A stretch of 6,694 bases of DNA from Candidatus Eiseniibacteriota bacterium (GTDB taxonomy: Bacteria > Joyebacterota > Joyebacteria > Joyebacterales > Joyebacteraceae), in assembly GCA_030630395.1 (NCBI GenBank), contig DAOVNE010000077.1, positions 1 to 6,694 on the forward strand. The letters run 5' to 3'. Position numbers and translations under genes: made by a program. A model generated the notes under the pieces. The model saw only the letters and a list, made by a program, of their open reading frames with translations. It did no database searches and was not told the DNA's origin. Shown here piece by piece: positions 5,323-6,694 of this stretch (position 1 is the stretch's first letter; each line of letters begins with the position of its first letter).

Positions 5323-6618
5323 GTGTTGCTCAAGGACAAGCTCCTGTCGAAGGAGGCGAGGCTCGGTGTGATCGGCCTCGGGTATGTCGGTCTCCCGCTC
5401 TCGATGGAGTTCGTGCGTGCGGGTTTCAAGGTGGTTGGCATAGACACGAACGAGGAGAAGGTGAACATCCTGATGTCAGGCGACTCCTACATCCCGGACG
5501 TTCCTGGTGAGTGGGTGAAGGATGCGGTCGAGAGCGGCGCGTTCGTGGCGACGACGGATTTCTCAAAGCTCTCCGACGTCGACACGGTAGACATATGTGT
5601 TCCGACGCCTCTCAGGAAGACCAAGGACCCTGATATCTCGTACGTCAGTGCGGCCGTTGATGAGATCGTCAAGTACCTGCATCCCGGCATGATGATAATC
5701 CTTGACAGCACGACCTATCCCGGAACCACGGACGAGGTGATTCTGCCGCGACTGGCGGAGACAGGTCTCGTTGTGGGGAAGGACTTCTATCTAGCGTTCT
5801 CGCCGGAGCGCGTGGATCCCGGAAACGAGGAGTGGACGACGAAGAACATCCCCAAGGTCGTCGGTGGGGTGACTCCTGCGTGCACGGAGCACGCAACGCT
5901 CATCTACAAGCAGACGCTTGGTCCGATTGTGCCCGTTTCGTCCACGAAGGTTGCGGAGACGGTGAAACTCCTTGAGAACACGTTCCGAAGCGTCAACATC
6001 GGTCTTGTGAACGAGATGGCCCTCATGTGCGACCGGATGGGGATAGACGTGTGGGAGGTTATCGATGCCGCCGCCACGAAGCCGTTCGGATTCATGCCGT
6101 TCTATCCGGGTCCGGGGTTGGGTGGCCACTGCATCCCGATCGATCCGTTCTACCTTTCCTGGAAGGCTAAGGAGAGCGGATTCGAGGCACGGTTCATTGA
6201 GCTTGCCGGGGTGGTGAACAGCAGCATGCCATTCTACGTTGTCGGCAAGGTGGTTGACTGCCTGAACGACCGCGGCATGCCGGTGAAGGGCTCTAGAATT
6301 CTGGTTCTCGGTGTGGCGTACAAGAAGGACATCGACGATCTTAGAGAGTCTCCCGCTCTCGATATCATCAAGCTCCTGAATGAGAAGGGCGCTGATCTGG
6401 CGTACTCCGATCCGTTCGTGCCGAGTTTCAAGGACGGTTCGTTGGAGTTCACCAGCGTCGAACTGACTGCCGAGTCACTCGCCGGATTCGACTGCGCGGT
6501 GATTGCGACAGCTCACAGCACGTTTGACTATGAGATGATCGTGGGGTCCGGGGTTCCTCTCGTGGATGCGCGCAATGCGCTCAAGGGAATCAAGGCGGAT
6601 CACATCAGGCGGATATAG
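5323..6618 (+). CDS. Nucleotide-sugar 6-dehydrogenase, probably UDP-N-acetylglucosamine 6-dehydrogenase (WbpA-like)
   Basis: This 431-residue protein has the usual length for the UDP-glucose/GDP-mannose dehydrogenase superfamily. The N-terminal Rossmann domain (about 13-200) carries the NAD-binding GLGYVGLP (18-25), with acidic D41 after the second strand, DSTTYPGTT, and FSPERVDPG with E162. The central dimerisation helix region has K215 and N219 (ETVKLLENTFR). The catalytic cysteine is C270 in GPGLGGHCIPIDPFYLSWK. The C-terminal UDP-binding domain (about 322-431) includes VLGVAYKKDIDDLRESPA with R341. All catalytic residues are intact. The enzyme oxidises C6 of a UDP-sugar to the carboxylate in two NAD-dependent steps in the cytosol. 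The GPGLGGHCIPIDPFYL wording is closest to the WbpA/TviB/UDP-HexNAc group rather than plain UDP-glucose dehydrogenases, so UDP-GlcNAc or UDP-GalNAc is the likely substrate; this is inferred by resemblance. An epimerase gene begins 25 nt downstream, which fits a surface-polysaccharide precursor pathway. Confidence 0.93.
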   Translation: MLLKDKLLSKEARLGVIGLGYVGLPLSMEFVRAGFKVVGIDTNEEKVNILMSGDSYIPDVPGEWVKDAVESGAFVATTDFSKLSDVDTVDICVPTPLRKTKDPDISYVSAAVDEIVKYLHPGMMIILDSTTYPGTTDEVILPRLAETGLVVGKDFYLAFSPERVDPGNEEWTTKNIPKVVGGVTPACTEHATLIYKQTLGPIVPVSSTKVAETVKLLENTFRSVNIGLVNEMALMCDRMGIDVWEVIDAAATKPFGFMPFYPGPGLGGHCIPIDPFYLSWKAKESGFEARFIELAGVVNSSMPFYVVGKVVDCLNDRGMPVKGSRILVLGVAYKKDIDDLRESPALDIIKLLNEKGADLAYSDPFVPSFKDGSLEFTSVELTAESLAGFDCAVIATAHSTFDYEMIVGSGVPLVDARNALKGIKADHIRRI

Positions 6619-6643
6619 CCGCTCTGCAGGTCTGGAGAATGAT

Positions 6644-6694
6644 ATGTCGATAGCACTTGTGACTGGAGGAGCGGGGTTCATAGGATCTCACCTC
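6644..6694 (+). CDS. NAD(P)-dependent sugar-nucleotide epimerase/dehydratase, N-terminus only (runs off right edge)
   Basis: Only the first 17 codons are present, starting at ATG 6644 with GGAG at 6634-6637, 6 nt upstream. The sequence MSIALVTGGAGFIGSHL is the classic first strand and glycine-rich loop (TGGxGFIGSH, GxxGxxG) of extended short-chain dehydrogenases such as UDP-GlcNAc/UDP-glucose 4-epimerases, dTDP-glucose 4,6-dehydratase and UDP-glucuronate decarboxylase. The subfamily cannot be decided from 17 residues. It follows the dehydrogenase stop by 25 nt, so the two are probably in one operon. A 4-epimerase of UDP-HexNAc or UDP-HexNAcA (WbpP/GalE/Gla type) would be the natural partner. 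Confidence 0.85.
   Translation, partial: MSIALVTGGAGFIGSHL

Overview
The window is about 6.7 kb of G+C-rich, densely packed bacterial DNA. Every supported gene lies on the + strand. In order it holds: the 3' end of a CDP-alcohol phosphatidyltransferase gene; a DUF362 protein with two 4Fe-4S clusters; a tRNA-Arg (anticodon CCG) that starts inside the 3' end of that gene; a secreted M28-family zinc aminopeptidase with C-terminal beta-sandwich domains; a 70-residue two-helix membrane protein; a fusion of a HAD (SerB-like) phosphatase with an integral-membrane CTP-dependent polyprenol/dolichol/phytol kinase-like domain; a UDP-N-acetyl-hexosamine 6-dehydrogenase; and the first 17 codons of an NAD(P)-dependent sugar-nucleotide epimerase/dehydratase.

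No gene here names the organism. Three traits together fit a poorly cultured, G+C-rich diderm lineage of the FCB type (for example the Eisenbacteria, Krumholzibacteria, Fermentibacteria or Latescibacteria neighbourhood). They are a secreted M28 peptidase ending in a FlgD-like/T9SS-like domain, a DUF362 ferredoxin-like protein, and a GGAGG ribosome-binding site before most starts. This placement is inference only.

Region by region: bases 2-1500 are a translationally coupled pair (ATGA overlap), and the second gene runs 23 nt into the tRNA, so its stop codon lies in the tRNA D-loop. Bases 1555-1668 are a short spacer with no convincing promoter or terminator. Bases 1669-5268 are three close-set genes (14-nt gap, then 11-nt overlap). 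Bases 5323-6694 begin what looks like a surface-glycan precursor cluster.

Possible links between the genes: the left-edge enzyme and the fusion protein both act on lipids by family. The two right-hand genes make or modify UDP-amino-sugars of the kind assembled on polyprenyl phosphate. A polyprenol kinase/phosphatase just upstream of nucleotide-sugar genes suggests lipid-carrier supply for glycan assembly, but the sequence does not prove this. The two most notable observations are the phosphatase-kinase fusion and the CDS/tRNA overlap. No mobile element, CRISPR array, phage or defence gene is visible.
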